Part shown: in pieces, positions 37,639-53,913 of the stretch
How the letters are laid out: each line of letters begins with the position of its first letter
How positions within the stretch are numbered: the first letter of the stretch is position 1
Origin: Erpobdella octoculata
Taxonomy: Eukaryota; Annelida; Clitellata; Hirudinida; Erpobdellidae
Reading direction: 5' to 3'
DNA length: 64,000 nt
Assembly: GCA_963978895.1 (NCBI GenBank)
Contig: OZ022238.1
Location: 31,979,593 to 32,043,592 of the forward strand
Translations under genes and position numbers: made by a program
The notes under the pieces: generated by a model
Told to the model about the DNA's origin: nothing
Databases searched by the model: none
Seen by the model: the letters and a program-made list of their open reading frames with translations, nothing else

Positions 37639-38817
37639 ATGGTTTTGAAAGCATTGGATGATCTCTTGATACTCGAGTTGAGGCAGGAAATTAGAAAACG
37701 AGAGCTCAGTGATAAAGGAAGAAAGTCTGAGCTCGTGGACCACCTCCGGACGTCATTGGAAGACAATGGGTTTGATCCGGAAGAGTATGAGTTCGAAGTA
37801 GAAAATGAATTGTTGAAGGCTCTGAATAAAATGGCGGAGGAAAACAGAGCAGCACACAGAGCAGCACAGCAAGAAAGGAAGAAATTTTTTGAACTCCTCA
37901 ATGGTGACACAAACAATTGCGGAAACAAGAAAGACGGTCATGATGATGAGTCATGCAAAGATGTTCCAGATGAACCATGCAAGAATGTACAAGATGAACC
38001 ATGCAAGGATGGTCATGGTGATGAGCCTGTCAAAGATGTGCAAGATGAACCATGCAAAGATCTTCAAGATGAACCATGCAAAAATGTTCAAGATGAACCA
38101 TGCAAGGATGGTCATGATGATGAGCCTGTCAAAGACGGTCAAGATGATGTGCCTGTCAAAGACGGTCATGATAGTGAACTTTGCAAAGATGCTCAAGATG
38201 AACCATGCAAAGATGGTGTCAGTGATACAGTCGGTTTGGACGTTAACAACAAAACTAAAGAAGATGAGAGGAATGTTGAAAACTCAATGCAAAATGATGA
38301 GGATGAAATTGACGATGATGATTATAATAATAGCAATAACAACTATGGCTTTTACCCATACAGCGACGGTTCTGAAACGGAAGCCTCAATAACAGACGAC
38401 GGCACCGAATATTCAGGGTCAGATTTTAGTGACGAATCTGACTCGGATGAAGCAACCGAGGATTTAGAAACGGACGAAACTCCAATGGAGAAATACATCA
38501 AAGTTAACTTGACAAAAAAAGAAGACGCTGATTTGAGAGACGATGGCGATAATTTCAAGAAAGATCCGCTGGACGATACGAAAGTTGACACCGACGAAAG
38601 AGCCGAGTTGGAATGTGAAAAGAAAACGTTCGATTGTAGCTTGGAAGAAAACAAACATGACGGCAATGAACTTCTCCAAAACAACAATTGCAATGCAGCA
38701 AGCAAAAACTCTGAAAAAGATGAGCCAAGAACAGAGAACGGTACCGAGAGTTCTATATCAGATGAATCCACAGAGGATTCTAGATCAGATAGACTAAGTC
38801 ATTGTAAAATCAAATAA
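37639..38817 (+). CDS. SAP-domain, Cys/acidic-repeat protein of LTR element
   Basis: 392 residues, starts 27 bases after the 5' LTR. Residues 8-45 (LLILELRQEIRKRELSDKGR, KSELVDHLR) fit a SAP motif, a DNA-binding helix-turn-helix. Residues 65-90 are a helical AAQQERKKFFELLN stretch. About residues 105-195 are tandem 8-9 residue units of the DEPCKDGHD / DEPVKDVQ type, each with one Cys or Val. The rest is strongly acidic with two STEDxxSDxx-type segments. No CCHC knuckle or protease. It occupies the gag position; whether it forms particles is unknown. Stop at 38817, but units of the same repeat continue in the next ORF. Confidence 0.7.
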   Translation: MVLKALDDLLILELRQEIRKRELSDKGRKSELVDHLRTSLEDNGFDPEEYEFEVENELLKALNKMAEENRAAHRAAQQERKKFFELLNGDTNNCGNKKDGHDDESCKDVPDEPCKNVQDEPCKDGHGDEPVKDVQDEPCKDLQDEPCKNVQDEPCKDGHDDEPVKDGQDDVPVKDGHDSELCKDAQDEPCKDGVSDTVGLDVNNKTKEDERNVENSMQNDEDEIDDDDYNNSNNNYGFYPYSDGSETEASITDDGTEYSGSDFSDESDSDEATEDLETDETPMEKYIKVNLTKKEDADLRDDGDNFKKDPLDDTKVDTDERAELECEKKTFDCSLEENKHDGNELLQNNNCNAASKNSEKDEPRTENGTESSISDESTEDSRSDRLSHCKIK

Positions 38818-38821
38818 CAGT

Positions 38822-39175
38822 TTGATGAAGGGATTTATGGAACGTGTTTTCGAAAAACCTTTTGAAGAGTTTCTTGAGAAAGATCTAAAAGATGTGAAGG
38901 AAGAAGAAAAAGCCGACAGTTCCGATAAACCGTGCAAAGATGTTCAGGACGAGGCATGCAAAAAAGGCTGTGATGAACCGTGCAGATATGGCGACGATGA
39001 GCCAAAGAAAGACTGGAATAAACTGCATCAAACGGTCAAGAGACTTGACCATGTTGTTTGCGAATTGCGGTCAAAGCCACGAGTAAAGATCAAGGTATTT
39101 TGGTGTTCGTGGCCAAGTCGCATTTCTCAAAAGCGGCTATGCTGTTCGGGACGAACAGAATTAAGAAGGGGGTAA
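38822..39175 (+). CDS. Second small ORF of LTR element
   Basis: 117 residues. Begins MMKGFMERVFEKPFEEFLEK, then two or three further units of the DKPCKDVQDEACKKGCDEPC type, then KDWNKLHQTVKRLDHVVCEL and a basic Cys/Trp-containing end (KIKVFWCSWPSR). It stops at 39174 beside the polypurine tract, in the place where Gypsy pol normally ends. Could be the frameshifted continuation of the 37639 ORF or the residue of a pol 3' end after internal deletion. No known domain. Confidence 0.5.
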   Translation: MMKGFMERVFEKPFEEFLEKDLKDVKEEEKADSSDKPCKDVQDEACKKGCDEPCRYGDDEPKKDWNKLHQTVKRLDHVVCELRSKPRVKIKVFWCSWPSRISQKRLCCSGRTELRRG

Positions 39176-39178
39176 TAA

Positions 39179-44104
<4,926 letters not shown>

Positions 44105-44292
44105 TCTATATATATAAAAATGAATGTTTGTATTTATGTATGTTAATGTCCTTTAGGCATTGCTACACCATTCATCCGATCGTAATGAAATTTTCACACA
44201 ACCTTGAGAGTCAAGGGGAAAGTCAAATAAAAAAAAAATTTGAAATCCGTCACAAAATGAGCGGAGCGGAGCGGGTGAGCGAGCGGGAACTA
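44105..44292 (+). mobile_element. Second Helitron, 5' portion
   Basis: Starts TCTATATATATAAAAATG directly after the CTAG of the previous Helitron; contains GCATTGCTACACCATTCATC and GAGCGGAGCGGAGC as at 61593. Runs into a TA/TATG microsatellite at 44291-44377. Confidence 0.8.
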
Positions 44293-44377
44293 TATATATA
44301 TGTATGTGCGTATGTATGTGTGAATGTATGTATGTGTATGTGCATGTATGTGTGTCTGTGTGTGTGTTTATGTATGT

Positions 44378-45275
44378 ACTAGCGGAGATACCCGGCGTTG
44401 CCCGGGTTTTTTAGAGGTTTTTCTAATGTTTGTCTCTTTCTCTCCCGTTTCCTTTCCCACCTGCTTTCCCACTCCCGTTCGCTTTCCCGTTTTCGGTCGT
44501 TTTCCCGCTCCCGGTCGCTTTCCCGCTCCCGGTCGCATTCCCGCTCCCGGTCGCTTTCCCGCTCCCGGTCGCTTTACCACTCCCGGTCGCTTTCCCGCTC
44601 ACGTTTGCTCTCCCATTCCCGCTCACGCTTGCTTTTCCGTTCCCGCTCGCTGTCCGTTCCGGGTCGCTTTCCCGTTTCTATAATAGACAAACTAACCCAC
44701 AAACATTCATATATATATATATATATATAGTCTTAGCAAATCTATTTTACGTTTTATAGGCTAACAGAAGTTATGAAAGAATGGAAAAGAAAAAATGAGC
44801 GTGAACGGGAGAGCAACCGTGACCGGGAATGGGAGAGCAAGCATGACCGGGAACGGGAGAGCAAGCGTGAGCGGGAACGGGAAAGCGACCGGGAACGGGA
44901 AAGCGACCGGGAACGGGAAAGCGACCGGGAACGGGAAAGCGACCGGGAACGGAAAATCCACCGGGAACGGGAAAGCGACCGGGAACGGGAAAGCGACCGG
45001 GAACGGGAAAGCGACCGGGAACGCGGAAAGCGACCGGGAACGCGGAAAGCGACTGGAATCGGGAGAGCAAGCTTGGAAGGAAACGCGAGCAAGAGAGAAA
45101 ATCGATAACAAAACTTCTGAGCGGGAAAGCGACCGGGAGCTGGAAAACGACCGAGAGCGGAAAAGCGACCGGGAACGCGACGAAAACGGGAAAGTGGAGA
45201 ACGAAACGGGAGCGAGAGGGACAAACATTAGAAAAACCTCTAAAAACCCCGGGCAACGCCGGGTAACCCCGCTAG
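44378..45275. mobile_element. Inverted pair of Helitron 3' regions with 18-base minisatellite
   Basis: Left arm 44378-44690 (minus) begins ACTAG and the GC hairpin; right arm 44770-45275 (plus) ends GCCGGGTAACCCCGCTAG. Each arm has tandem 18-base units: GTCGCTTTCCCGCTCCCG on the left and the reverse-complement type GCGACCGGGAACGGGAAA on the right. The arms flank a small TA core (44709-44728). Translated frames through it (SRSRSLS or RERESDR) are repeat artefacts. Confidence 0.8.
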
Positions 45276-45970
45276 TATATATATATATATATGGTTTTGC
45301 ACTAGCGCTCTTTTGGGATTTGCTTCTCCTCGATGTAGACGTTGGTCAAAATTATATTTCTTTTAAAACTGATATGACAGTTTAGTAACCAATTTTTCCA
45401 TATAATTTACAGTTAAATTTAGCCAAGAAATGTAAGTAAGAGATACGACAATTGTTGAACCAGTCCTTCTTATTGTCATTAATTGTGGCTCTGTCTTTTG
45501 ATTAATGTAAGGTGAATGTGCTGTTGGCATGAATGCTAGGCTCTTGTTTCAGAAGAATTTGTAGGAGCAAGCAATTCAATTGCTGCATATACACAATGGC
45601 TTGCTTTAACGTATTGAGTTTTATGCAATATTTGTTGTGTAGCTTCAAAAGTTTCCAAACATTACGGATCTGCTATCAACATAGTTGAATTGCTTTAGGA
45701 TGATATCCAATAAACAAACATTTCAGTCTTTAGAAAATTTTGGGTACGAACTAGTTGAAAAACTGAAAGAAATATTTTAAGTCAAACATATTGGTCATGC
45801 AAAACAAGATTATGCAGATTGTGCAAAACTTCAGTTGAAGTTTATTATATGGAAATAACTGTTTAAAAATATAAATCAGAAATGAAGTATATACTTAAGT
45901 GTAAAATAACCACATACATTGTGTGAGGAAATTGTGTTCAAACGAAATTATCATTAAAATATAAAGGCAG
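45276..45970. other. Upstream region of Wnt-type gene
   Basis: AT-rich, no mobile element recognised except a short TA run at 45276-45292. Would hold the promoter/5' UTR of the gene starting at 45972; no clear TATA or initiator could be assigned. Confidence 0.4.
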
Positions 45971-45971
45971 C

Positions 45972-46087
45972 ATGAGAATTTCTATTGTTTTCTTTTTTTG
46001 TGTAAGTATGTGCCTGGCTCCTAGTCTAGCACTTACTGGTACTTCATCTGGATTCAAGAAAAACAAAAACAAAGGGACTTATTGGTG
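45972..46087 (+). CDS. Wnt family ligand, exon 1 (signal peptide)
   Basis: ATG at 45972 opens MRISIVFFFCVSMCLAPSLA, a hydrophobic signal peptide, followed by LTGTSSGFKKNKNKGTYW. The exon ends TATTGGTG|GTGAGC (donor at 46088). Joining to 46160 restores codon TGG and gives YWWNLANVA, which resembles the mature Wnt1 start (WW-x-x-x-NVAS). Wnt proteins are secreted lipid-modified ligands for Frizzled receptors. The 72-base intron (46088-46159) is short with a TTTCAG acceptor. Confidence 0.75.
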
Positions 46088-46159
46088 GTGAGCAACTTTG
46101 AAAAAAATTACATTTGTGTTTTTTGAAAAAACTTAAAATTTTTGACTTATTAATTTCAG

Positions 46160-46417
46160 GAATTTAGCAAACGTTGCATTGCCATCAAAAGATCTTTTTG
46201 TTGATAACTCTTTTTTTTTAAATTTCATTCATCCTCTTACTAAAAAACAGCAAACAATTATTGAAGAAAATCGCGCGTCTTTTATTTTGATAGTTAAATC
46301 AGCTAAAATGGCAGTTGAGGAATGCGGAAGACAGTTTAACAAAACAAGATGGAATTGTCCCGCAACTTCTTCTTCATACACGGGATCAATTTTTGGAAAA
46401 ATATCATGGAAAGGCAG
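46160..46417 (+). CDS. Wnt family ligand, exon 2 (start of Wnt domain)
   Basis: Frame continues from exon 1: NLANVALPSKDLF, LTKKQQTIIEENRASFILIV, then SAKMAVEECGRQFNKTRWNC and FGKISWKG. The EC-x-x-QF...RWNCP block and following FGKI...KG are the first conserved Wnt-domain segments, with Cys of EEC and WNC present. Exon ends AAAGGCAG|GTATTG leaving phase 2, where R-E-T-A-F would normally follow. No downstream Wnt exon was recognised in the remaining 17.6 kb, so either intron 2 is very long and full of transposons or the gene is broken. Best guess Wnt1-like from the WWNxxNVA start, but the subfamily is unproven. Confidence 0.8.
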
Positions 46418-47860
46418 GTATTGTTTTATTTTTTTAAAGTTTTGATTCATACTCTTATTATTGTTTGTTTAATTTTGCGAATTTAGATGCAAATGAATTT
46501 TTATTTGAAACCTGTTATGAGGCATCCATATTTATTTTGTATATGAAACATTTTATTAAAAAAGTTCCAATATTAATCAATATGCTGATTTTGAAAACTT
46601 TTCAGTCATAAACAACTTTAAAGGCTTTTATTTAACTTTACTCGTCCGTGGTAAGCGGGTTATTTGTGCTTGAGGATTTGGATCCAAATCTAGTCTTTAG
46701 AGTTTTTTCTTCATTAATTACTTCAAAATAAGCTTATTCAATTATCAATGGGTGATAAAACCACTTAGTTATAAAATATTGTAGCTTATTGCGCGTATGT
46801 AGCTTATTGAATCGAAAATTTCCAAAAACTTAGGTCAGAGGCGTGGATTCAGCAAAATGTTGAGGGGGGCAAAGATTTTTACTTCAACCCAGAGAAACTA
46901 CAAACAAAAATGACCATCCCAATATACATTTGTATGTTGTATTTTCATGTAAATCATCATATTAGTTAAAAAACAGTTTAAAAAAAGTTAACTTTTATAT
47001 AATATTGAGTGCAGACAAAAAGCGTTTAAATTATGAATTTAACAAAGGGTATCGACGTTCTTTCATTTTTACAAAATTGTCCACTGAATCATTAAGATTA
47101 AATAGACTAAAAGTACTAATAAAAGATCGGAAAATAATAGCAGAGATTTTTAACTAATTGGATATTAATCAACAAGTATGATAAGTATTGCTTTCATCAA
47201 CTAATCTAAATACTCAATCGTGTGTGAGCTAATAAAAATAATTTAAAATGAATTGGAAAAATCTTGGTGAGAGAGCTCAAGCAACCGTGTAGGATAAGAA
47301 TAAGCTAATTGTTCGTCAAGCTAGGACAGATACACGAGTCTAAATTTCATACGAGCTCGATCGGATGGACCGAAAGCAAACAATCAATCGATTAAATTTC
47401 TATAGCGCTATTTCATTGGCGTTGGCGTTCAATAGTGTTCGGACACGAACTTATTAAACAGATAAGTTTTAAGCCCCTGACGGAAAACAGCGAGAGAAGT
47501 AGATTTAGTAAGAGAAGTAGGAAGAGATTTTCAGAGAAAGGGACCAGAGTAGGAAAAAGAGCGTTTAGAAAAGAATGCTTAACAGAAAAAATACGAAAGT
47601 GGCTAAGAGAGAAAGACCGAAGACCAGACTTAGGAAGGATTTTTATTAAGTTAGGTAGAATGGAGAAGAGCAATTTTTAATTTTAACCATTAGTAAGCAA
47701 ATTTTAAAAATCACCCTATATTTAAGAGGAAGCCAGTGAAGAAAAACAAGAGATGGAGAGATAATTATGAGAAAAGTAAGAAGTGCGAGAAACTAAGAAC
47801 TAAAAGATTGAAAAATATTAGCAGTAGATTATAAGTAGATATAATTAGTAGGTTTGTTGA
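46418..47860. other. Putative Wnt intron 2, mostly unrecognised
   Basis: AT-rich. At 46835 a hAT-like terminus CAGAGGCGTGGATTCAGC begins, with no partner end found. At 47430-47680 is a purine-rich open stretch (AGAGAAGTAG type) without known homology. No Wnt exon seen. Confidence 0.4.
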
Positions 47861-47864
47861 CAAA

Positions 47865-48645
47865 AAGATATTAAAATTATTGTATTATTCGTTGATTTAT
47901 ACCTATTTTACATACTGCAATATTTTATGAGCAGCTAATTAGCCAACAAAATTAAGAGAGAATTCTTAAAAAGAAAGCAGTTCTAGTTATTTTTCATTTG
48001 CTATATCTAGCTTCTACTGGGCCGACATTTCTTGTTAATAATTTACATAATATAAATCAATTAAATAGATTTCAAATTTGTCTATTTATGTTCAAATATA
48101 TCAATGGAGACTTGCCTAATGTGTTCACTCCTATATTCAAAAACTCGGATATTCATACCTTTGCTTTGCGATCATCAATCAACTAAAGATCTGATTTTTG
48201 TGGCACTACCTTTAAAAGTTTTCTATTTGCTGTCGGGGTCCTTGGCTCCTCGGTTGTATAACTCCGTTTGAGTTTATTTAAAATCAATTAAATCTATAAT
48301 GCTGTCTAAAAAATGTTAGAAATCTTTCATTTTACTATCAAATTGATTACATGCCTCAATCTCAACTGAATTGGTTGTGACTTAATTCCATATTCTTATT
48401 TGTTTATTATTTTACGTTATTATTATTGAAATGACATCTGAAATCTTTTATTTCATTAATGAGTTAATTTTGTGTTGTTTGCTTGTTTGCTGTTTATTAG
48501 TTTTATCTGCTATAAAGATATCCCATCCCCTAGATTGTAAGTAATTCCTTTGGGAGAATCCTTTTAAGTGGTGTTTATTTTATTTTTTTCTTCTTTTTCT
48601 TGTGTTTGGCGGTTATCATCTCAATAAACAAATGAAAAATACCCT
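47865..48645 (+). mobile_element. LINE 3' relic
   Basis: Decayed plus-strand frames LLYYSLIYTYFTYCNIL, then LNRFQICLFMFKYINGDLPN correspond to the C-terminal part of the LINE at 36402-37193. The 3' UTR shares GTAATTCCTTTGGGAGAATC with GAATTCCCTTCGGACGAACC at 37320 and ends with CAATAAACAAATG near 48640. Confidence 0.65.
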
Positions 48646-48769
48646 CGCCTCAATTCTGTAAGCAAGTACCTAATTGGTTTTCAGTTCTAACCTGAGCAGA
48701 GACTAATTTTTTTAACTTTTATGCATAAACATATAAAGGCATTAGGATTTTATATATTTTTTCTTTTTT

Positions 48770-49080
48770 ACTATCGTAGCGTCATATTCAGGGCCAATAC
48801 ATACACCATATAATTAGAATAGTTATACAGGATATGAGCTATTATTGCTCCGGCTGCAAAGATGGCCTCAAAAACGATTTAGAGTCTTCTGAATTTTCTG
48901 ATAGATTAAAGGATCACGTGATCTACAATCTATTTTTATCTCCTTGTTCTTTCCACTTTAACTATTGATTTGCTAAAATATGCCGATCTTTTGCTGCGCT
49001 AGAAGTTGTTCAAATATTTGGAGAAAAAAAACTCTAATTGCTCCTTTCATTCCGATGAAAGCAAATTCATTTAACTGATT
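48770..49080. mobile_element. Relic of small palindromic DNA element
   Basis: Contains AAGATGGCCTCAAAAACGAT-TTAGAGTCTT, matching AAGATGACCTCCGAAAAAAC-GATTTAGACTCTT inside the element at 60818-61380. Ends eroded. Confidence 0.4.
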
Positions 49081-49273
49081 CTATAAACTAACGCACAATG
49101 AAAAATAAATACTATCGGCAGCGCTTTTTTTAGACACCAAGCGAATAAAACTCATTTCAAGTTTTTTTTTTAAATATTTTTGTGAAATTTTATAAAATTG
49201 AATATTTTTTAATAAATAGATAATTGTTTGTTCAATCAATTGTTTTAATCTAATTATTACGATTGTCTGTCGC

Positions 49274-49274
<1 letters not shown>

Positions 49275-49367
<93 letters not shown>
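49275..49367. repeat. (TA)n tract
   Basis: About 93 bases of TA. Confidence 0.95.
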
Positions 49368-49370
<3 letters not shown>

Positions 49371-49840
49371 TTATGAAGTGAAACATTGCGTTGAAATGTT
49401 TCGAGAGGCCACAAATAGGATGACTAACTGTCACCACAAGTAACGCAAATATTTGTAAGACTCTACTAGGAATCGAACCCACGTGTCTACGGCAACACCG
49501 CCTTGCCTAAATGCAAGCGCTCTTACCAACTGAGCCACCGACCATCCCCAAAAAAGGATGGCTAGAAGTCCCAGTCTTTCGGAGCTACTTAACATTAGAC
49601 TACGACTATGATAGGCTCAGAACTCCTTATTTCGGTTCGACAACTAGACTGCTGCCAGATAGGTAATTTATGAAGTGAAACATTGCGTTGAAATGTTTCG
49701 AGAGGCCACAAATAGGATGACTAACTCACAAGTAACGCAAATATTTGTAAGACTCTACTAGTTATCGAACCCACGTGTCTACGGCTACACCGCCTTGCCT
49801 AAATGCAAGCGCTATTACCAACTGAGCCACCGACCATCCT
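49368..49840 (-). mobile_element. SINE-1 tandem dimer, diverged
   Basis: Two minus-strand tRNA-like heads (about 49459-49545 and 49751-49838), period 292 bases. More mutations than the dimer at 29587. Adjoins a PLE-E copy without TA. Confidence 0.8.
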
Positions 49841-49906
49841 AAAAAAAAACCTAATACCAATAACTCATCAAATTCTTGTATAATTCCATTATATTATGCT
49901 AATCAG

Positions 49907-50746
<840 letters not shown>

Positions 50747-50922
50747 TCTTAATTATTTATTTATTTATTTATTTATTTTTTTTTTTTTAAGACGTTTATT
50801 CACAGAAAAAACCAAAAATCAGAACAGACATATCAACCTAAAAAAAAAAGTAAATCATGTAGGACATTTGAAAGGGATATTAATCCCGCTAGAGAAACAT
50901 CCTATACAAATTACAATAAAAC

Positions 50923-53913
50923 CTATTTACACGGCATAAAGTCACAAAAGCGTGTAGACGCAACCAGCTGCTTAACCGCTCTCTTGAAGGCATCAATGCC
51001 CAGAGCCCTGTAGTCCGAAGGCAGAAAGTTACAAAACCGTGGACCAAAAAATCCTATTGAATACATTTTTAGAGTTGTATGAATCACATTAGATCGATAA
51101 TGATTAGTAGATCTGGTATCATAAGAATGAACCGAAGATGTCATTGAGAAGGAATTTAGTAAGGTATGAGGAAGTAAGTTATTATGATATCTATACATAA
51201 ATAAAAGTGATTGATAAATGCAAATCTGATCAATTGTTAAAATATTGGTAGCAGTAGGTTCCACCGGGGAAGAGAAGGGATGACAAAATATAATTTTTAG
51301 AACTCGAGTTTGAAGAACAGCCAGAGATGAAGTTCGACATTTATAATTAGTACACCATATGAAGTTACAATATATTAGGTATGGATAAATCAGTGAATAA
51401 TACAACAGCAAAAGAATTTTAGAGGGGACGAACCATGAGATTTTGTAAAGTACACCAATATTCTTTGAAATTTTCATAGAAATGTATCGTATGTGATCAT
51501 TCCAAGTAATATGTTGATCAATGTACAAGCCCAAGAATTTTGTACAGGATACATTAGCTATTTCACTATCACGAATGCACAGTCTTATGCTGCCGATGTC
51601 AATCCTCTTTTGCGGATTGTGAAATATAATAAAACATGTTTTATCCATATTCAGAGAAAGTCTATTTTTTATAAACATTCTCTATGCACATTAATTCTCT
51701 GTTTATGTTATCAATTAGGGTTGCAAGTGAATAGTCAGAAGCTAAGACGTTAGTATCGTCGGCATACAAGGTAAATTCGAAAAACGCTGAAGACGAAACA
51801 ATGTCATTAATATAAATAAGAAATAACAAAGGGCCTAAAATTGAACCTTGAGGAACCCCACAAGAAATAAATTTTTCCGATGAGCTAAAACCATTGTAAG
51901 TAACAAACTGTTTTCTATTCCATAAATAATTTTCAAACCATCTTAAACATGCACCACCAACACCATAGCAGCTGAGTTTAGTAAGTAAGATGACATGATC
52001 AACAGTATCAAATGCCTTTGACAAATCAAAAAAGAGACCAACAGAATACAATCCAAATCTTTAAGTATTCTGTTATGAAAGTTAGTAATTGCCATATATG
52101 TAGAGTAACCTTTGCGAAAACCATATTGACAATCGTTTAGAATACCATGAGAATTAAAATAATGATATAAACGTTGGAATACAATCTTTTCAAACAGTTT
52201 TGAGAAATATGAAAGTATTGAAATTGGCCTATAGTTATTGAATAAGGATTTATCACCACCCTTAAATATAGGAACAACCTTAGCAATTTTTAGACTATCA
52301 GGAAAATAACCAGTAGACAATGAACAGTTAATCAAGTCAGATAATATAATAGAAATGGAAGCAATAGATAAAAATCCTAGGTAAGGAGAGATGTTGTCAA
52401 TTCCAAAACCACCAGAACATTTGATTGACTTTGAAACCGTGATCAATTCAAGAGATGTCACCTCTTTAAATGACATCAGAGACGCTAATGGAAGAATTAT
52501 ATTTTCAAATGAAGCTTCTTTCTCAGGTATGGAAGAAGAGAGACGAGCTCCTATGTTTACAAAATATTCATTGAAGCCATCAGCAATCATCGAAGGATCA
52601 TCAGTCATAATGCCATCAACAGCAAATGAAGAGGAAGCAGAAGAATGACGATCTTTGTTAATTATGGAATTGATCGTAGACCAAATTTTTTTAGAGTCAC
52701 CAATGCAAGAAGAAAATTTAGCCGAATAGAAATTCCTAATTGCATCATTTTTTTTTCGCTTAAAGTCGTTTCTAAAATGGACAAATTCCCTTCTGACTTC
52801 TTCTGAAGGTTTCTTCAGGAGTTTCCTATGAAGCTTGGATTTTTTTTCAACCATCTTTAACAAGGTCGCTGACATCCAATCTTTCTTGAATCTTCTTTTC
52901 AAGTTGGTGATTTCAAAATATGGGAAAGCTGAATCAAAAACTCTATTATAACTGTCCAGGAACATTGAATACGCTAGATTCACATTATTCTCCATACATG
53001 CGCTGCGTACATTGGTCCATTCAACACTCTTTAAGCCATTCAGAAACGTATTAATGGTAACATCATTAATCATTCTTTTCACACTTTTTGATCGAGGAAT
53101 CTTAATTTCTTTTAGTTTAGGAAGAGAAAAAATTATAGGAAGGTGGTCCGAGAAATCATAACTAACAACAGCAGAGAAACTATCCATCAATGAATGATTC
53201 GTAAAAATGTTGTCAATTAAAGTTGAAGAACTGGCAGTTACTCTAGTAGATGAGAAGATTGTAGGGTAGAGATAATAAGAGTACATAGTATTGTAAAACA
53301 GACGACTTTGAGAACCACTGGTAGTATTCAAATAATCGATGTTGAAATCACCAAAAACAAATAAATAATTATTATGAGCAGTAATTTCCGACATGAGATC
53401 AGAAAATTCACTAATAAATGATTTAATATCACCAGATGGTGGACGATATACAACACATAAAAGATAAGTTTTGTTAAAGGATTTAATTTTAACTAACATG
53501 AATTCAAATGCTGACACAACCGCAAGATACCCCACAGTTGTGTACTCAAAAATATTGGAGATAAAAATACCAACACCACCACCTCTTCCAGTTTTTCTTG
53601 CAGTTTGTAAGAAAGTATAGCCATGTAAATTGAAAAGGATATCTTCATTATCTTTCAACCAAGTTTCGGTGACTCCAATTACATGGGGCTGGAGATAATT
53701 CATAAAAATTTTTAAATCACTCATTTTGCCAGTTATGCTTCTACAGTTCAAATGCACAATAGAAAATGATGAGTCCAAAAATAATTGTTGTGCTTCCTGA
53801 AGTGTCAGGAGAGGAGTGACCTCACGAGGATTACCGATGTTGTTTATATCCGGATCTATATCACTGAATTCATTAAAAGATTTAACATTATGGGCTTCAA
53901 TATGAGCACTCAT
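50923..53913 (-). pseudogene. LINE ORF2: EEP endonuclease and RT, two frameshifts
   Basis: Endonuclease near the start: FSIVHLNCRSITGKMSDL, HVIGVTETWL, YLFVFGDFNIDYLN, STLIDNIFTN and YDFSDHLPI, all catalytic positions present. RT: VPIFKGGDKSLFNNYRPISI, then after a shift near 52055 FFDLSKAFDTVDHVILL, SCGVPQGSILGPLLFLIYIN and catalytic YADD, then after a second shift near 51675 NRLSLNMDKTCFIIF, LIYPYLIYCNFIWCTNY and a C-terminal region ending at 50923. Two single-base-type indels are the only breaks, so a young, recently disabled copy. Confidence 0.87.

Noticed and set aside
44398..45228. Arg/Ser-rich and Glu/Arg-rich frames (SRSRSLS, RERESDRE) on both strands
   Set aside because: All arise from the 18-base Helitron minisatellite; similar length frames occur in all phases.
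47435..47680. Basic 81-residue frame (RSRFSKRSRKRFSEKG...)
   Set aside because: Purine-rich, no conserved motif, stops in neighbouring frames and no splice context; could not be supported as a gene.
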